Shown piece by piece: positions 63,901-64,000 of a stretch of DNA of 64,000 bases (its first letter is position 1; every line of letters begins with the position of its first letter). The notes beneath the pieces are model-generated. The model was not told the origin of the DNA and searched no databases. It saw only the letters and a list, made by a program, of their open reading frames with translations. Source of the DNA: Gemmatimonadaceae bacterium (GTDB taxonomy: Bacteria; Gemmatimonadota; Gemmatimonadetes; Gemmatimonadales; Gemmatimonadaceae). A program made the translations under genes and the position numbers. The DNA lies in assembly GCA_019752115.1 (NCBI GenBank), contig JAIEMN010000019.1, positions 1-64,000 of the forward strand. The letters are read 5' to 3'.

Positions 63901-64000
63901 CACACGACCGACGGCGAAGGCCACCTTGCTGCGCTCGGTGCCTTCCATGGAGCCGGAGACGACGACTTCGCTGAGGCGATTGACGTCCTTCTCGAGCGAG
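60940..64000 (-). CDS. SusC/RagA-family TonB-linked outer-membrane receptor (5' end outside window)
   Basis: At least 1020 residues, open at the right edge: the frame continues upstream of the ATG at 63948 as LEKDVNRLSEVVVSGS, the usual junction between the carboxypeptidase-regulatory domain and the plug, so the signal peptide and first domain are missing. The plug shows NPVTALQGKVAGLRVAQTSG, LIIVDGTILRNQSLAEI, IESVEVVKGAAGASLYG and ANGVINIKTKRG. The barrel follows to the C-terminal LRTYTFTIQTRF, ending in Phe as outer-membrane barrels do. It transports large ligands using TonB energy together with SusD encoded 12 bases downstream. Confidence 0.96.
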   Translation of the reverse strand, partial: SLEKDVNRLSEVVVSGSMEGTERSKVAFAVGRVTAEDIPVPALNPVTALQGKVAGLRVAQTSGRPGASPEIMLRGPTSINASGRGTGPLIIVDGTILRNQSLAEIGGLDIESVEVVKGAAGASLYGAQAANGVINIKTKRGATRNETRVGARIEYGTSDLNSSRLIQPVNHPLQLDETGKKFCIAGSGAVSSCSRTTGWMEEILRINNVNADTTRTQQNIQWNAPAASGGELLNVYQSSIWPGQYYNGLAQVATNSPTQLNTVDVNGRVGNVRYFVTGSYTNDGGAIKGLNGAQQRRARVNLDYDVRPNLTVSVSSLFNRSTVDDRSGGGQGSIFGQLLRGATPGTDYTAVDTLGRPILRGGGTGFRPTGNGGGSFLYQQQYFNAYTNADRWQGSINTTYTPAPWASFEALYSFDNRDRISNSYVSKGYRTQTLDPATNNGNQSIDNQTRQSMNAYVSGTFRKQLMADLNGKLNIRGLMDRDYILSNGSSGEQYVVKDVYTLSNTTTNFSTSSSSQLVKNVGAIAGANLDYKGKYIVDGTFRRDGSSLFGAGNRFANFGRLSGVWRLSEESWFSLPKVSDMRIRASRGSAGNSPRFTAQYETYSCAASGCSLGQAGNSQLKPETTTENEFGSDFTLFGKLGVELTYAQSLTTNQILQVPTPASLGFSSKWQNAGTLQNKTFEVALNLPVISRKDFSWNTRGTFDRNRTYITELFMPEYFTSAGTAQGTGSLFLFTARTDKSNGYPVNRYGGIWGRKFYKSCGDMPASVQAQCGDGKAYQVNDQGWVVWVGDGNSWRDGITKNLWQTKLSAANSPWNYPLQFGHPIVDRPLRGEKGEGTGNTSILGNTLPSFRFAFNNTITYKKLSLYGLLDGTVGHYIQNQGAGWGLLDFANNYFDMGGRSVETAKPLGYGWRVGGSEGAGTGGFYDLLGPNNWNTEKGTYAKLRELAVTYQLGKIAGMNDVTLQLIGRNIFTFTKYTGLDPEVGVSGAGQASSGLVNQVDAFGFPTLRTYTFTIQTRF

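Overview
The window reads as part of a high-GC, Gram-negative chromosome. It has an outer membrane (KDO transferase, SusC/SusD pair, TonB plug proteins), many lipoproteins with clear lipoboxes, and very dense coding. I infer a Gemmatimonadota-like bacterium, because SusCD, ASPIC/UnbV, DUF4397 and carboxypeptidase-regulatory/plug proteins sit together in a high-GC, non-Bacteroidota background. The sequence alone cannot prove this. I saw no rRNA, tRNA, CRISPR array, insertion sequence or prophage.

Layout. 1-1.2 kb: the arginine-rich tail of a truncated gene, a hairpin, and a small membrane protein. 1.3-13.6 kb: a pyruvate dehydrogenase/lipoate cluster (lipA, E1 alpha, E1 beta, E2, lpdA, lipB), interrupted by a 5.3-kb gene for a repeat-rich secreted metzincin-like lipoprotein. 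13.6-18.1 kb: two minus-strand lipoproteins, one with bacterial Ig-like (BIG2) domains. 18.8-25 kb: a UvrD/Rep helicase, an M16 protease and a divergent aminopeptidase. 25-32.5 kb: dnaE, accA, ricT (PSP1) and metG. 32.5-36.4 kb: four overlapping type IV pilus minor-pilin genes behind an AT-rich promoter region with three short dyads. 36.4-40.9 kb: a minus-strand TPM / nucleotidyltransferase / LemA operon, then a DsbA-like lipoprotein and waaA. 41.1-44.4 kb: a CitMHS transporter with an S15/CocE-type hydrolase. 44.4-55.8 kb: three barrel-less TonB-plug proteins around a translationally coupled vanadium haloperoxidase and ASPIC/UnbV pair. 55.8-64 kb, minus strand: a Spy-like periplasmic protein, an unknown membrane protein with conserved-looking histidines, and a SusC-SusD-lipoprotein-DUF4397 operon that runs off the right edge.

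How the genes work together. lipA and lipB make the lipoyl cofactor carried by E2 of the pyruvate dehydrogenase encoded between them, and lpdA supplies E3. The pilin operon probably encodes the priming tip of a type IV pilus. The SusCD operon probably imports an oligomer across the outer membrane. 

Most unusual items: (1) three paralogous secreted proteins that stop where a TonB receptor barrel would begin and carry a conserved cysteine pair; (2) three intergenic palindromic elements built on a 9-10 nt CACGGA-type period; (3) an exact 768-nt higher-order repeat inside the giant protease; (4) a nucleotidyltransferase-like protein with a DxN instead of DxD motif between TPM and LemA; (5) an E1 alpha with GES instead of GDG in its thiamine site; (6) dnaE and a divergent aminopeptidase whose start codons are only nine bases apart.
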